DNA of 64,000 nucleotides from Cyclobacterium jeungdonense (GTDB lineage Bacteria; Bacteroidota; Bacteroidia; Cytophagales; Cyclobacteriaceae): NCBI RefSeq assembly GCF_010994275.1, contig NZ_WMCD01000010.1, forward strand, positions 1 through 64,000, written 5' to 3'. The position numbers were made by a program, and so were the translations under genes. The notes under the pieces were generated by a model. That model did no database searches. It worked only from the letters and a program-made list of their open reading frames with translations, and was not told the DNA's origin. This document shows, piece by piece, positions 15,301 to 22,112 of this stretch. Within the stretch, counting starts at the first letter, position 1, and each line of letters starts with the position of its first letter.

Positions 15301-18300
15301 AATAACCGGATGGAGCTGCGGTTTCGGGATCAGAAAAATTAATGTTTGCTTCAAAATCAGGTGTACCCGGATCGACGTTTGCTTCCGTGATCACCAGGCT
15401 TACCTCCATTTCCGCATTGCTATATCCCAGATCCGGCTGGTCTATTGCCATAACCATGGTGGAATAGGTGCCTGGCTCTAAATCTTCCTTCACGCTGAAT
15501 TCAAGTGTTCCCAAAGCAGGGTTGGTGGGGAGCGTCAACCATTCGCCTGAATCCGGATCATCCGAAATAACGATGGTTGGATTTCCAGTGCTGGAAGTCA
15601 ATTCCACTGACTGAGCTGCAATGGTTGCCCCCTCTTCACCTGAAAAATTCAATTGAGAAACCGAGAAGTCCAGGCTCAACGGTGGCGTTTCCTGATCTAC
15701 TGAGAAATAGGCAAAGTCCGTATCAAATGCCGTGCTTCCGTTTCGGTAGGAAGAATAAATACCGGCAAAAGCCAGGCCTGTCTCATCTCCAACAGTCAAA
15801 CCGTTCAGGTAATCCTGAGGTAGACTCATGGATTCCAAACCGGTCTTACTCAACTCCACAAAATCGCCTGAGCCAATAGCGTAATATCCGGTAATGGTCA
15901 TGGCTTGTGGATCCACTACCATGCGTAACGTAACGTTCTGGCCGTTAACACCCACATCTGTCACTTGAATCTGATCCGGAGAATCGGTTCCATTTACTGA
16001 TAGGGCATTAAGTTCTTTGCGTAGTTCTACGTTATTCGCATTTACATTCAGTTTCACAAAATTATCTTCGTCCAAACCGAACCAAATACCGGACTGTGCG
16101 GAATTGCCTCCGGTAGCGATCCCAAGCAATTGGGTTTCGATCACCAATGGCTGCGAAAGATCGGCTATCCCTACACCCAGGCTATTAACCTGCGTATTCG
16201 TATTGCCACTCTGCCCTGGATTCAGGTAGGCGATACCTTTGGAGGCAGTAAGTCTCAGATTTCCTCCATTTACAGCTATTTTTGAAGGCTCGTACCCAAT
16301 GACTTCTGGATAGGTCACCGGCAAATCAGCCGCCAGCCTGGATTCTGAATGTGGATCTACCATCGTAAATCCTGTACCAACCCCACTCCCATCTTCCAGG
16401 CCACCATCAGTTCCATCAAATTCCAATCGCAAAGGAAGGGCCTTGGGAATTCCGTTGCAATCCAACAAGCTCCATGGAGAACAAGGATCGGGCGTCTCTA
16501 CAAGGACCGTCACTGTCCAATCCGATTCACTTCCATCGGCTGCCAACACGGTGTAGACAACTGGATTCGTAAAATCCTGGGATGTTCCCGAAACAGGAGT
16601 AACAGATGCTCCTGAAATGGTAAATTCCGGAGTCAATGTAGTAACATCTGTACCAAAAGGCACCTGAATGTTTACGGCTTCATTTTCTGCATCAATACTA
16701 ATCGTACCGATTCCACCCTGCAAGGCAAAAGTCTCAATGGATTTGTCAGCCGATAATGGAGTCGCTATTGATAATCCGGCCTCCAGCACTGCTGGTTGAT
16801 AGCCTTGCGCAGTGGCGATGATCGTATTGTTTCGAGTCTCTCCCTCTGCCAATGCACTGGCATCTATGCTAAAATCTATCGAGCCAAGCGCGGCAGTTTG
16901 GGGTAAGCTGAGCCAATCATTGCTTCCAGTAATGAGTTTATCTTCGGAATTAATATTGTCATCAATCACCAATCCTATATTGCCGGCACCGGAACCAGTC
17001 AGGGTACTGCTGAATGCTCCGGTGGCTCCGGGAGCAAGGCTGGAATTCACCAGGGCCGGGTCAAAACTTAACTGCCCGGATGCGGGTGTTCCCGAACTTT
17101 CTATTAGCCTAATATAATTAATTTTTGAGTTGTACCCTCCTAACCCATTCATAGTCAACAACCCATCTGTCACTTCCACGATCAGGGTTCCGTTTCTGTT
17201 TTCACCAGCTTCCGGGACAAAGGCAGGGACTACGGTGTAGCCTTCTACCGTTGCACTGTGGCGGCTATCCAGGTCGGTTCCGGCATCTCCCAATCCTACA
17301 GTCACTTCATAGATGCCGTTGGGAACTTCCATTTCCCAGAATAGTTCATTGCCTCTGGGTTGCCCGGACCAGGACTGAACTCCTCCAGTTGCGTTAAGTA
17401 TGTTGTCACCCTGAAAATGAACCAAAGTACCTTCCAATTGTTCCTGAACGGGAGCACTGCTATAGCTGCCAACTATACGGTTTCTGCCTACTCCAGTGCT
17501 GTTATTAGCAGCTTCATCGGAAGCATCAAAAGGGGCTCCACTTGATTTCAACTTCCACCCGTAGGCGTAATCCGTTTCGTTAAAGGCAAGGGAGGCGTGG
17601 CCAAATTGCTTACCATAATCGATCAGGTAACCCGCAGGAGGAACTGTAGTTCGGTCCTGGAAGTTAATGTTGGCCGCAAAACCAGAAGCTACTGTTACGG
17701 ATACAGTCCATTCAGCACTAGACCCGTCTGAACCGATAAAGGTGTAAATAACCGGATTGGTGAAATCCTGAGCAAGACCCGATGCTGGGCTTACCTCTGA
17801 ACCATCAAAGGTAAATTCCGGAGTAAGTGCCGTAATATCAGTGCCAAAGGGCACAAGAATCGTCACTTCCTGATTAACCTGATTGATGTTTACCTCTCCA
17901 ATTCCTCCGGAAAGGCTAAAGGTCTGAAAGCCTTTGGCTACTTCAGCTTTTTCGCTTACGGAGACGGTCCAAACTTGAACTGTTCCATCTTCTGCTGTAA
18001 CCGTGTATTCTACTGGATTGGTAAAATCCTGACTTTCACCACTGGCAGGTATGGCAGAAGCCGCTTCAGAGAGGATGTAAGTTGGGGATAGCGCGGTACG
18101 ATCGGTACCAAACGGCACAAGTACGGATACGGTATGATTTTCGGCATCAATCAATGCTTCTTCAGCCTGTTCGGCCAGCGAAAAAGAGCTTATCGCATTT
18201 CCTGAAAGAAGTGGGACTGCATTCAAATCTTCCGTCACCACCTGAGAATAGTCCGTACTTAACCGGACTGGGCCGACTTTGGCATTGTTGGTAGAAGCAG

Positions 18301-20614
18301 AACTGATAAACAAGCGCCCGATCTGAGGGGTCCCGGAGACGGTTTGGTTTCCGGCATTCGTCCAGGTATTGGCCGCTTCAGAAACGGTAGGCGCCAGGGT
18401 CCATTGGTAGGCAATGCTGGAGGCTCCGTCCCATACTCCCTTCACCAGAAATTGGACGGTTTCTCCAAAGGGTACTTCTTCGGTACCATTATCAGAAGCT
18501 GGACCAGCCAGGCCGACACGCGCTATCAGGCCCGTACCGCCTCCTTTTGCCATTTGTAAACGTACCCAAGGGGTAGCTCCTGAATTTTCGTCGATTCGGA
18601 TAGCCGTTCGTATTCTGTCACCTGCACCGGTTCCCAAGCTATTTACCTGAAAATAGGTAGCGAAATAGAAGGGAACGTTTGGTGTCAGAGTTACGGGATT
18701 GTTAGTCAATGGGATCAGGTCATGCGCATGATTACCCAGGGAAAAATCCAGGTAATGGCTCGTGTTATCGCTTAAACCTTCATTCACAACCGGAATGGAA
18801 GCATCTCCAGCATTTTCTTTCAGCCATTGCGTGGGAGCAATTTCATGTAGGTTGCCTGTCCCGTAATTGTCAAAATTCTCAATAAAGGAAAAATCTGAGG
18901 GGAGGGCCGTGATCGTTACTGTCCAATCTTGAGTACTACCATCTTCTGCCGTCACGGTGTAGGTAACCGGACTGGTGAAATTCTGGGTACTACCGGAGGT
19001 AGGGGTTACCACAGCATTATTCGATAGAGTAAAGTCTGGGGCTAACGAACTTAAATCCGTTCCCGGAGGCATCACTACTTCGATGGTTCCGGCCTCAAAA
19101 TCTGTCTCTGCACTGATTTGGTCATTTACGGAAAAACCAAGAATATCCTTTTCCGCACTGGCGGTCAATGGTAAAATTTCTATGGCCTGGATAAGAGCAT
19201 TATTGGCTGAAGCAATAAATTGCAAATTCAGTTCTCCATCCGAAACAGTTACGTTGTTTTGGGTAATTCCCAACACGCCCTTTCCGTATAGCTCAAACAG
19301 GTCAAGGTTGTCCTGAGCAAGTTCTCCTTCCATAAGGATATCAAAAATGCGGGCGCCAGCAGTGGTTTGATAATTCTCCACCATGTGGACCCGAACAGTA
19401 TATTGCCCGTTAGCTATAGGGAAGTCGTAGCCAAAATTAGCCCCAAATCTTCTGGGATAGTAAAGGTCTTGATGGCCTCCGCTGACCTCGTAAGGGGAGT
19501 AGGAGGTAAAGGAAGCAGTAGTTTCCTCGGTTTCCACCAGGTAATCCATGTTTTCCTCCAAAAACAAATCTCCGTCTTTGGAGTAATCAAATCCGGCCAC
19601 ATTCATCCGATAAGGGATGGCAACCAAACCTGGATCGGCTACCGGGGCTTCCTCAATGGAAAAGTCCGTAAACAAACCCGTAATAGGTTCACCCGCTGCT
19701 GCATTCCGGTGTGAAGTAAAAATCCCGGAGTAGGTTTGTCCTGAAAAATAAGATGCCGGAACCGACCGGCTGTCTCCTTCAGGGCCGGTAACCAGCACTT
19801 CTTCTCCTGCTCCCAAACGGTAAAAACCCTGTACCGTATTCGCTACAGGGTCAAACTCCAGGCGCAGGGTTATCGGGCCGGTATCAGTCGATAGATTAGC
19901 CGTATTTATTTCCAAAAATGCAGTCTGGCTGGTAGTGTTATCCATATTTTCCACCTGTAGCTGGATTTTCCGCTGGTTAGGATCACCGTTCTTCACCACC
20001 ACCAGTTTGACGTAGTGATCTTCGTCTTTCCCAAACCAGATTCCTGCTTGCTGGGAACTGTTTCCGTTACTTACCTGAAAATTGGGATTGATCAGGGTAG
20101 AGGAAACGCTAAACGTTCCGGTGGGAACTGCCAGTTCTACACCAAGCGCATTTACCTGCGAATTGGTATTGTTACTGGAAGGAGTACCAGATGGCTGGCT
20201 GTAAAAGATCCCTTTGGTGCTGATTATACTCAGCCCGCTGACATCCCTGCTAATCTGGCCAGGCTCGTATCCAGGTACGTCCGAATTGGTGGGCGTTGTC
20301 AGAGGAGCACTGGGTTCCAGCACCATGGTAAATCCGGATTCCGAAAGACCTCCCTGGTTTTGGGTAAAATCAAAATTTACCGGCAAACCCTGTAGAATCT
20401 GGCTGCAATCCAGGGGACTAATGCCAGGGCAGGGAGCTTCCAGGGAACGGACTTTGCCCGTAAGGTCAATCCGGACTTCCGGCTGAGGATCTTCCAATGG
20501 AAGCACGTCATCAAACTCAGGGGAATAGGAGCGAGCTACGTTGATTGAAATTTCTGCCGCGTTAAAAAATAACAGCAAGAAAAAGAGTACTTTGGACAGG
20601 TAACGGTGTTTCAT
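365..20614 (-). CDS. Giant multidomain T9SS-secreted carbohydrate-binding surface protein (6749 aa)
   Basis: A signal peptide (about residues 1-30) is followed by modules that I place from the translation. These are jelly-roll (LamG/DUF1349-like) domains near 60-330, 1375-1640 and 2804-3064; DUF5018-like repeats near 490-570, 803-975 and 1289-1372; and malectin-type domains near 329-482, 977-1172, 1754-1939, 3072-3249, 4260-4435, 5234-5552 (two), 5904-6059 and two more before 6560. SbsA-like Ig domains precede glucose/sorbosone-dehydrogenase-like propellers (about 2062-2496 and 3379-3857). Each propeller is followed by a choice-of-anchor-D and a DUF4114-like domain. Ten PKD domains lie between about 4972 and 6654. 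The C-terminus (about 6665-6749) has the T9SS sorting pattern, with MYPNPAS, DLRGRLV and LPAGVYFV. It should be exported by Sec, cross the outer membrane by T9SS and bind glycans at the surface. Enzymatic activity of the propellers is uncertain. It is transcribed alone. Confidence 0.9.
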   Translation of the reverse strand: MKHRYLSKVLFFLLLFFNAAEISINVARSYSPEFDDVLPLEDPQPEVRIDLTGKVRSLEAPCPGISPLDCSQILQGLPVNFDFTQNQGGLSESGFTMVLEPSAPLTTPTNSDVPGYEPGQISRDVSGLSIISTKGIFYSQPSGTPSSNNTNSQVNALGVELAVPTGTFSVSSTLINPNFQVSNGNSSQQAGIWFGKDEDHYVKLVVVKNGDPNQRKIQLQVENMDNTTSQTAFLEINTANLSTDTGPITLRLEFDPVANTVQGFYRLGAGEEVLVTGPEGDSRSVPASYFSGQTYSGIFTSHRNAAAGEPITGLFTDFSIEEAPVADPGLVAIPYRMNVAGFDYSKDGDLFLEENMDYLVETEETTASFTSYSPYEVSGGHQDLYYPRRFGANFGYDFPIANGQYTVRVHMVENYQTTAGARIFDILMEGELAQDNLDLFELYGKGVLGITQNNVTVSDGELNLQFIASANNALIQAIEILPLTASAEKDILGFSVNDQISAETDFEAGTIEVVMPPGTDLSSLAPDFTLSNNAVVTPTSGSTQNFTSPVTYTVTAEDGSTQDWTVTITALPSDFSFIENFDNYGTGNLHEIAPTQWLKENAGDASIPVVNEGLSDNTSHYLDFSLGNHAHDLIPLTNNPVTLTPNVPFYFATYFQVNSLGTGAGDRIRTAIRIDENSGATPWVRLQMAKGGGTGLIARVGLAGPASDNGTEEVPFGETVQFLVKGVWDGASSIAYQWTLAPTVSEAANTWTNAGNQTVSGTPQIGRLFISSASTNNAKVGPVRLSTDYSQVVTEDLNAVPLLSGNAISSFSLAEQAEEALIDAENHTVSVLVPFGTDRTALSPTYILSEAASAIPASGESQDFTNPVEYTVTAEDGTVQVWTVSVSEKAEVAKGFQTFSLSGGIGEVNINQVNQEVTILVPFGTDITALTPEFTFDGSEVSPASGLAQDFTNPVIYTFIGSDGSSAEWTVSVTVASGFAANINFQDRTTVPPAGYLIDYGKQFGHASLAFNETDYAYGWKLKSSGAPFDASDEAANNSTGVGRNRIVGSYSSAPVQEQLEGTLVHFQGDNILNATGGVQSWSGQPRGNELFWEMEVPNGIYEVTVGLGDAGTDLDSRHSATVEGYTVVPAFVPEAGENRNGTLIVEVTDGLLTMNGLGGYNSKINYIRLIESSGTPASGQLSFDPALVNSSLAPGATGAFSSTLTGSGAGNIGLVIDDNINSEDKLITGSNDWLSLPQTAALGSIDFSIDASALAEGETRNNTIIATAQGYQPAVLEAGLSIATPLSADKSIETFALQGGIGTISIDAENEAVNIQVPFGTDVTTLTPEFTISGASVTPVSGTSQDFTNPVVYTVLAADGSESDWTVTVLVETPDPCSPWSLLDCNGIPKALPLRLEFDGTDGGLEDGSGVGTGFTMVDPHSESRLAADLPVTYPEVIGYEPSKIAVNGGNLRLTASKGIAYLNPGQSGNTNTQVNSLGVGIADLSQPLVIETQLLGIATGGNSAQSGIWFGLDEDNFVKLNVNANNVELRKELNALSVNGTDSPDQIQVTDVGVNGQNVTLRMVVDPQAMTITGYYAIGSGDFVELSKTGLESMSLPQDYLNGLTVGDETGLAFAGIYSSYRNGSTAFDTDFAYFSVDQETPPLSLDFSVSQLNFSGEEGATIAAQSVELTSSTGNPTIVISDDPDSGEWLTLPTNPALGTLEFSVKEDLEPGTYSTMVMAIDQPDLGYSNAEMEVSLVITEANVDPGTPDFEANINFSDPETAAPSGYLRDAGDAYGDRGNGFSYGWLDAAGNTLADLTLNGRNREVAGVSVLENTLSHMQYGDVSDNAANGYLPDAKWELAVPNGSYSVTVGVGDPNVDGSVEDTPSHTINVEGISAINAFVPQGETGAPGRFTTGTVQVVVADGRLTLDPGTGFNTKINFVRITATEGGVQTPRILGVNPENGAINVSVTTSVSANNLFLPNPNESGLTSVDNSTITNSTVRLFKQSSNTPIGASVNGTGGGDAINLVPSLPLEANTTYVFEVDGVKDLAGEAFEPFTSSFTTGSGGSSGPTTDLDNVSFTKQGAVASGAEYTTLTIGPENKLYGLTIGGDIHRWTINADGTLSGKQTLSAWKSAYNGRTAVGLEFDPNATAGNLIAYVSHNSAGLNSAPDWDGKLSRLTGANLENEELLVTNLPRSLRDHLTNSIAFRPGEPNMLYFNQGSNSAGGAPDGAWGNREESLLSAATLKLDLTKLPATLPLDAMTTRNQSAINNVDINSPTLDGMYNPYYVNAPLTLFATGVRNAYDLVWHSNGQMYVPANGTAGGSNSPASVSGTRRPDGTIYDHSDADYPPISASNNNNVQRDWLFRMNPSAGLGYYGHPNPFRGEFVLNRGDADVDNSVYNGVQPDVNYRGAAFDFEFNKSPNGVIEYRSNAENGNLTGALLVVRYSGGSDIIALVPDGPNGDISTFKEGIPGFTGFGDPLDLIEDVSTGNIYVSDYARSEIVLLKPSNQAAPAPSIAVGTEEVVGDAVVGGSIFEEEILLSNLGNAPLEGITTTITGTHSDQFTVTGLPTVVNAQNSASFTVEFTPASTGPKFALLTISGQNADPVQISLSGLGKIGTGGNEEPSLQWILDSQLGQGLIDVGDTDPATNLINLPAGSSYNNLLGDELDIQYFQRATDAPVEIEVLSVYGPEGNNPITGFGWYSSGDGGSTQELFTVQNNISGNGQTLNPVITGSTSFDPGTGSFGFYNRWPFFSNRFLYSEDALNSFTGAIPHHIRVYALPGEANAYIIATEEHVSGFDYQDIVVIARNVRPFDGGSDGCSPISLLDCSELEAGLPFSLQFTGDEGGLGNTGFTMVDNPSARLDIDGAVSYPNVPGYEPGRLSLSGGNLLVNAANGIAYRTNGSTNTTSTDVNSQINTLGVGIDANGNGNFSISTTVLNPYSDGSDNSEQAGIWFGLNEDNFVKLVVANGGKVEILREINGLAPADVANNIQANGVSAIHSSAVTLRLYVDVENNLLTGYYSLNGGVEIELGSVALPATYLNGNPAHQDLTFAGVFASKRRETVSEVVYTFTEFEITPDQLPAGDFDPIKINFSRAIDDVPAGYIKDSGAPYGDRGNGYDYGWLTTNGQTPLNLADNTRNRDLAGVNLIQNTLIHMQYGDAGGTNGVTTEGIWELDVPNGTYEVTIGVGDPEVDGQEGTTPSHTINVEGVNAVDGFVPTGIDGASSRMTSVSVTATILDGRLTIDASGGFNTKVHSLEIVQKTDSNVPLFINVTPANNATNVSLNDLQVNVEILTPDGYELDNGTLAGNINLYELTVDGEVFVPSNSNDTGGGDAITLTPIEQLKENTTYLFRISGVEANRTGDLSDRLTFATFESRFTTGTEDDLPVPVRDLEGVAFTAVPGGTDLGEGTVNERFSSLVIGPDGKLYASTVGDFQSDGKIFRWDIEADGTLINLEVLSPELNGSPHPETGMMAGNNRLIIGLVFDPASTADNLIAYVTHSAASLTNGPAWDGKLTKLTGPDLNTVQDLVIHLPRSTKDHLTNSLAFDEEGLMYIAQGSNSAGGAPDPAWGNRAERLLAAAVLRVDLDKLPANLPLSVYTTDDIGVINAAPSNGLLMGDGSTYNPYSADSPVTIFATGIRNAYDLIWHSNGWLYVPTNGTAGNNSDSPNSPSTNNYSLARRIDGLSNIPFAPALTGGETQKDWLFKTQGGSYHGHPNPYRGEFILNHGGMPYSGVPGQETEPYRDVAKYPTTLGPDPNYRTPAYDFGKNKSPNGVIEYKSDAFEGRLQGLLMVVRFSGQDDIFVMEPNNNGNIGEVYNQIPGLGGFDDPLDLVEDPNTGNIYVSEYDRDNNGIARLTLLRAAIPATLKPELVAAPEELLFETTNNTAGDQSQTKVVEITNEGNEGVTITGVSVAGPFADQYDPVSPVGTATLAPGESITYSVTYAPDLNTSNLGYQEAVLEIATDNPEQPVLEVGLHGLKKTGFEGGNEPPLQDVVDALGIGINVGWTSLSDGTQPVLKGDEVLVQQWVKAGAEDVKITPIGRYSPDEEIPFGWYTEDESITLNEVGVMSGEFGQHQTLYPEISEGTDTFDPQGAVFGVYVTSQVFNRTNYTEDDLNTEVARRVRTYPVKDREGNLVENSYLINFEDASNGDYQDYMFVIENVIPFEDGTLRLEFDPEVLALNGTVNDSDPVVQEVTLSANGGLTAGEVSLSSSDPRLNLPATFELGTPFEISFDKAGLAIGNYTATLTADAPNYEAATLEVRVNITQEAVYVYQFNFQTPEQISQSPEGYVDDLGAPYGLQTTDLGQLNFGWVLPGTETPADASVNGRNRNTVADEDPLLNTFTIIGHRTTATYPQRDWLVELPNGLYNVNISVGDPDYTDSYHSLDVNGVRVIDFNQESSNPDNLVHFENTEMVEVTDGKLRLSLAAQGVNAKPNYIRIAPINTAALPPTLSVEFEGLQAAEGVYRGPVSIKLIAADQSESGAIERLEYSINGAAFESFTEPFVLDEAGDFELLVEAEDANGNITSRNYSFSIEEPTNALLGMENMTKVPGTERGFPAEDYFTFYRINNTGSTGAKFHDNNVMRLNNTGTEPLVIDEIIISDENRFIYNIVPQGIESTELPMTIQPGSSRDLSITFIGVNGNNTTMMKETLEIVSNADNGENALATLHGGYVPVPEGGKEIDAQQVFDAFGFKTSMLSIVNDEGTINPPNTITYRPSSNYPIPENIDAGYEGDMILSDNFVQADPTKPVIGIQLSALHGGPSSNGSRFVEVDGTGTVGGMSFSHQADWYQTLLPKAGDNETVNFDVSNSISQAFRISVSSYLSSGGNNINGDRPDLLGLRIYKAIDREGNIIPNEYIVLQDFVQNGCGAGSANCDWNDNTFYFINIRPEAVPTATALEDYMADPGETISMDLSGFFDKGYPGNKLQYSATLVGGAALPGWLTISSEGVLSGTVPGDEANNYNLLVTATDLNGLTADSEMNLSINQAPEVVLEANVTEGRVPLTVAFSSDNSTDEGEIVSYAWDFGDGNSSDEPNPSHTFTSIGTYTVELTLTDDRGLVNSATQQIEVVDLVEPIAVAIADVQQGIAPLTVQFDGSESEANGSIVAYAWDFDDESSSTLVSPAHTFATPGTYTVSLMVTDDNGESAQTTLVIEVDENLPPVAVPDANVTTGNAPLTVSFTGDGSSDDLDDVTYFWDFGNGDTSTEENPAYTFTQPGTYTVVLTVTDGNGNVDEQQLEVVVTDPGVQPSFELRINAGGPEVSFDGKVFDADNYFEGGKTYTNTSATVPALYQTERSSTPKVFGYNVPVPNGTYEVILHFAEIYHGATGGGGSGTAGQRVFDVSIEDVLQLDNYDINALVGPQTPVTEVFEVEVIDGQLNMDFSALSEVGGTDQPKLAAFEILSVNEEPVAPDFTLYLNTGSVADVSLEGKTFIGDINLPDYFDTDHTYTNASASTEPLYQTERGSGADLAPLNLSIEVPNGTYTVSTYHNELYFGKVVAGGAGSRVFDIVMEGQLVKDDLDLFLESGNTPVKLTFTNIEVADGLLEIALNPSANRPSISGIAIEGATTTNEPPVAVAEANVTSGFAPLTVNFTGTNSTDAEGEVTYLWDFGTGVTTTQANPEYTFATAGTYEVSLTVTDESGASNVDAVSIEVAVNQPPVAVAEADITSGLAPLTVNFTGANSTDAEGEVTYLWDFGTGVTTTQANPEYTFATAGTYEVSLTVTDELGASNVDAVSIEVAANQPPVAVAEADITSGLAPLRVNFTGFNSTDAEGEVTYLWDFGTGVTTTQANPEYTFATAGTYEVSLTVTDELGASDVATVSIEVGANQPPVAVAIANVTSGTAPLTVSFTGDNSSDPEGAVSYQWDFGNGFTSIQPNPVFTFNQIGSYNVTLKVTDALGVEDTDELVVTVSPDIVIPVDPSFELRINAGGPALNHDGKFFAADNYFIGGSTYSNTSAPVPALYQTERSSAPKVFNYAVPVPNGTYQVILHFAEIYWGANGGGAGGAGKRVFDVSLEGNVVLDDLDINAEVGTQTVFTESVQVTVTDGELTMNFTSLGGVDQPKLSGFEILGLNEPPVAVATSDNTSGTAPLTVNFTGANSSDAEGGVTYLWNFGTGATSTEANPSYTFVDAGDYEVTLTVTDAQGATDNASIQIAVEEAVMIPVDPSFELRINAGGPALNHNGNAFAEDTYFIGGKSYTNTNATVPALYQTERSSTPKVFDYGVPVPNGTYQVILHFAEIFWGANGGGADGIGKRVFDVSLEGNLVLDDLDLNAEVGTQTVLTQSFEVTVSDGELNMNFTSLEGVNQPKLSAFEILGLNEPPVAVATSDNTSGTAPLTVNFTGANSGDVEGAVTYLWDFGTGAISTEANPSFTFVDAGDYEVTLTVTDAQGATDNASIQIAVEEAVVIPEDPSFELRINAGGPALSHDGKAFAEDNYFIGGKSYTNTNATVPALYQTERSSTPKVFDYAVPVPNGAYQVILHFAEIYWGADGGSTGGSSKRVFDVSVEGDLVLDDLDINAEVGPQTVLTQSFEVTVADGELNMNFTSLSGLNQPKLSAFEIISVSSETVNSEVGLRTNQENAPMLVASPMEGTGPLMVKFSGDLLGTADPELSYYWDFGNGNASKKKNPVSIFTEPGVYEVKARISKYGVPLYTETVQITVFEDVASLENDSSTPDPVLIKMYPNPASTFLKLTLDHETEQIAEVRIFDLRGRLVNTFVPGDGNFSKSYEISVNDLPAGVYFVSTITNSGHRDMQRLIVVR
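940..2905 (-). repeat. Tandem malectin-PKD coding repeat, 738-bp period
   Basis: Three malectin domains are separated by two PKD domains inside the giant gene. The same landmark (complement of LRINAGGP) falls at 1393, 2131 and 2869, giving an exact period of 738 bp (246 codons) twice. Long stretches are nearly identical between units at the DNA level, which points to recent duplication or gene conversion. Confidence 0.85.
3165..3955 (-). repeat. Tandem PKD coding repeat, 258-bp period
   Basis: Three PKD domains (86 codons each) follow one another with an exact 258-bp period; the same landmark falls at 3181, 3439 and 3697. Units share a core around LWDFGTGVTTTQANPEYTF and differ by only a few residues. 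A more divergent fourth PKD lies at about 2910-3165. Confidence 0.85.
8120..16495 (-). repeat. Two-copy super-module inside the giant gene
   Basis: Two consecutive blocks (about 16495-12210 and 12205-8120) share one domain order: jelly-roll starting with a CSPxSLLDC motif, malectin-like, SbsA-like Ig, sorbosone-dehydrogenase-like propeller, choice-of-anchor D, DUF4114-like. The first block has an extra Ig-like domain after its jelly-roll. The copies are clearly similar but diverged, so this duplication is older than the C-terminal ones. Confidence 0.7.
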
Positions 20615-21478
20615 GAGAATGAAAATAATGTGATAAACCTACTTTCTGAATAGAAATTCGTAAATAGAAATTGTACCCTGACAAGATCACGACAGAATCC
20701 AATTACGCTAAAAACTAAAACCTACTTCAAATTCAAAAGACGTATATCTGTATTTAAAAAACAAATTATTTATTTTAAAAAATTTTTTTGTTCCATTTTA
20801 CCTACAATTCGTCCGATTTTTACACAATAATTTTACTGGAAAAAAAATCTCAAATTCTAAAAATATTTCTATTATATTGCCAATCTATTTCTAAAGTCTG
20901 TAAACAACCCGGCTAAATGAAAAGTGGAAAAAAAAATCAAAAAAATATTTTTTCTAAGAGGTTGTTTTGAATAAAATAATTGCAGGAAGATCTTGAGTCA
21001 TTTTCTATCCTTTCAAAAAGACACCGAGAGGTAGTGAAACTTTAGTGCTTCTATAAAACTATTTCAATATTTTTTTAGCTTTAAGAGCTCTATTCAGTAA
21101 TAATTTTTCAGCCCCCGGCTCACAGGGATTGCAGGACGCATTTCGGGATTTATTCGAATATGAGAATCGGGCTATGTACCCGCTTCCATCAGCTTTGGAA
21201 CGAACTTATCTGGCGGTATTATTCCAGGGAGCTATTCCCCTCTGCGTAAAACTTCATACCCTTTTAATAACGCAAAAAAATAAGATGACATCCTTTAAAA
21301 CTGCAATACCGGTAGCTGCGACCGCAAGGGCAACGGAGAAGACATGGTGGGATGCATGGGCACCAAATAAGCGCCACCCTCTACGCGGCTTTTGGATGGT
21401 GGCGGCCAGCCCTTCAATGTGGTATAAAATCTGTCCTCGGCAGAGGAGTAGCCGAGCTGATTTTAGCCCGATTATTCC
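20615..21478. other. Gene-poor spacer upstream of the giant gene
   Basis: About 860 bases hold no convincing gene. The part next to 20614 is very AT-rich and must carry the promoter of the giant gene, but I find no clean TTTG / TAnnTTTG pair. Two modest inverted repeats lie beyond the tlpA-like stop: 21372-21378 with 21398-21404, and 21436-21441 with 21451-21456. The second could act as a weak terminator for the tlpA-like gene. Confidence 0.4.
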
Positions 21479-22051
21479 TTACAAACCTTGCAGAAACTCC
21501 TGAAATTCCTGATTATCAAAATTACTCATCCCTTCCTGGTAAAACACGATTTCTCCTTCAGGATTCACTACCAGGGTAGTAGGTATGGCCTGGCTTTGCA
21601 GGGAAGGATTCAGCCCATATGCAGCATGTACAATAGGAAAAGAAAAACCCTTATCCTCTACAAAATCCATGCTTTTTCGGAAATCATCATCCAACGCAAT
21701 CATCAAAAACTCAATGGAATCGTCATTTTGAACCTTGTCGTACAAACTGGAAATGTGGGGCATTTCAGCCCGACAGGGAGGACACCAGGTGGCCCAAAGG
21801 TTGATAAATAGGGTTTTACCCCGATACTGGGAAAGCCCTACCCGATCTCCATCTGTATCCAAAAATTGGCCACTAAAGTCAAACGTTTCCTTTGTTTTAT
21901 CTTCCAAAAGTACCTTTGGCCTGATCAGCCCAGTAGATAATACCAGGGATTGAACGCCTCCAATGATGGGTGTCATCAATCCGGTAAAATACAGGAAAGC
22001 AAAGACCCCCAACATAATCCCCCAACTTTTGATTTCTTTTTTCCAATTCAT
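21479..22051 (-). CDS. TlpA/ResA-like membrane-anchored thioredoxin
   Basis: This 190-residue protein has a membrane segment at about residues 10-30. A thioredoxin fold of the TlpA/ResA type follows, with the catalytic motif WCPPC (C90, C93) and the usual following text RAEMPHI. Family members are anchored in the inner membrane and reduce disulfides or protect thiols in the periplasm, for example during cytochrome c maturation. No cytochrome gene lies nearby, so the partner is unknown. The start at 22051 puts the membrane anchor directly at the N-terminus. The gene stands alone; a perfect 10-bp inverted repeat lies 62 bases upstream. Confidence 0.85.
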   Translation of the reverse strand: MNWKKEIKSWGIMLGVFAFLYFTGLMTPIIGGVQSLVLSTGLIRPKVLLEDKTKETFDFSGQFLDTDGDRVGLSQYRGKTLFINLWATWCPPCRAEMPHISSLYDKVQNDDSIEFLMIALDDDFRKSMDFVEDKGFSFPIVHAAYGLNPSLQSQAIPTTLVVNPEGEIVFYQEGMSNFDNQEFQEFLQGL

Positions 22052-22112
22052 AAATTCTAATTTTGTACAAAGCTACAGGTTTATGTGAAAGAGTACTGTG
22101 ACTTTTTATACC

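Noticed and set aside
21234..21478. Open frame continuing past the tlpA-like stop codon, with a hydrophobic stretch
   Set aside because: It has no start codon of its own and the TlpA fold is complete without it; readthrough has no supporting evidence.
21129..21503. Plus-strand open frame of 124 codons before the tlpA-like gene
   Set aside because: No recognisable protein, odd composition, overlaps the end of the tlpA-like gene on the other strand.
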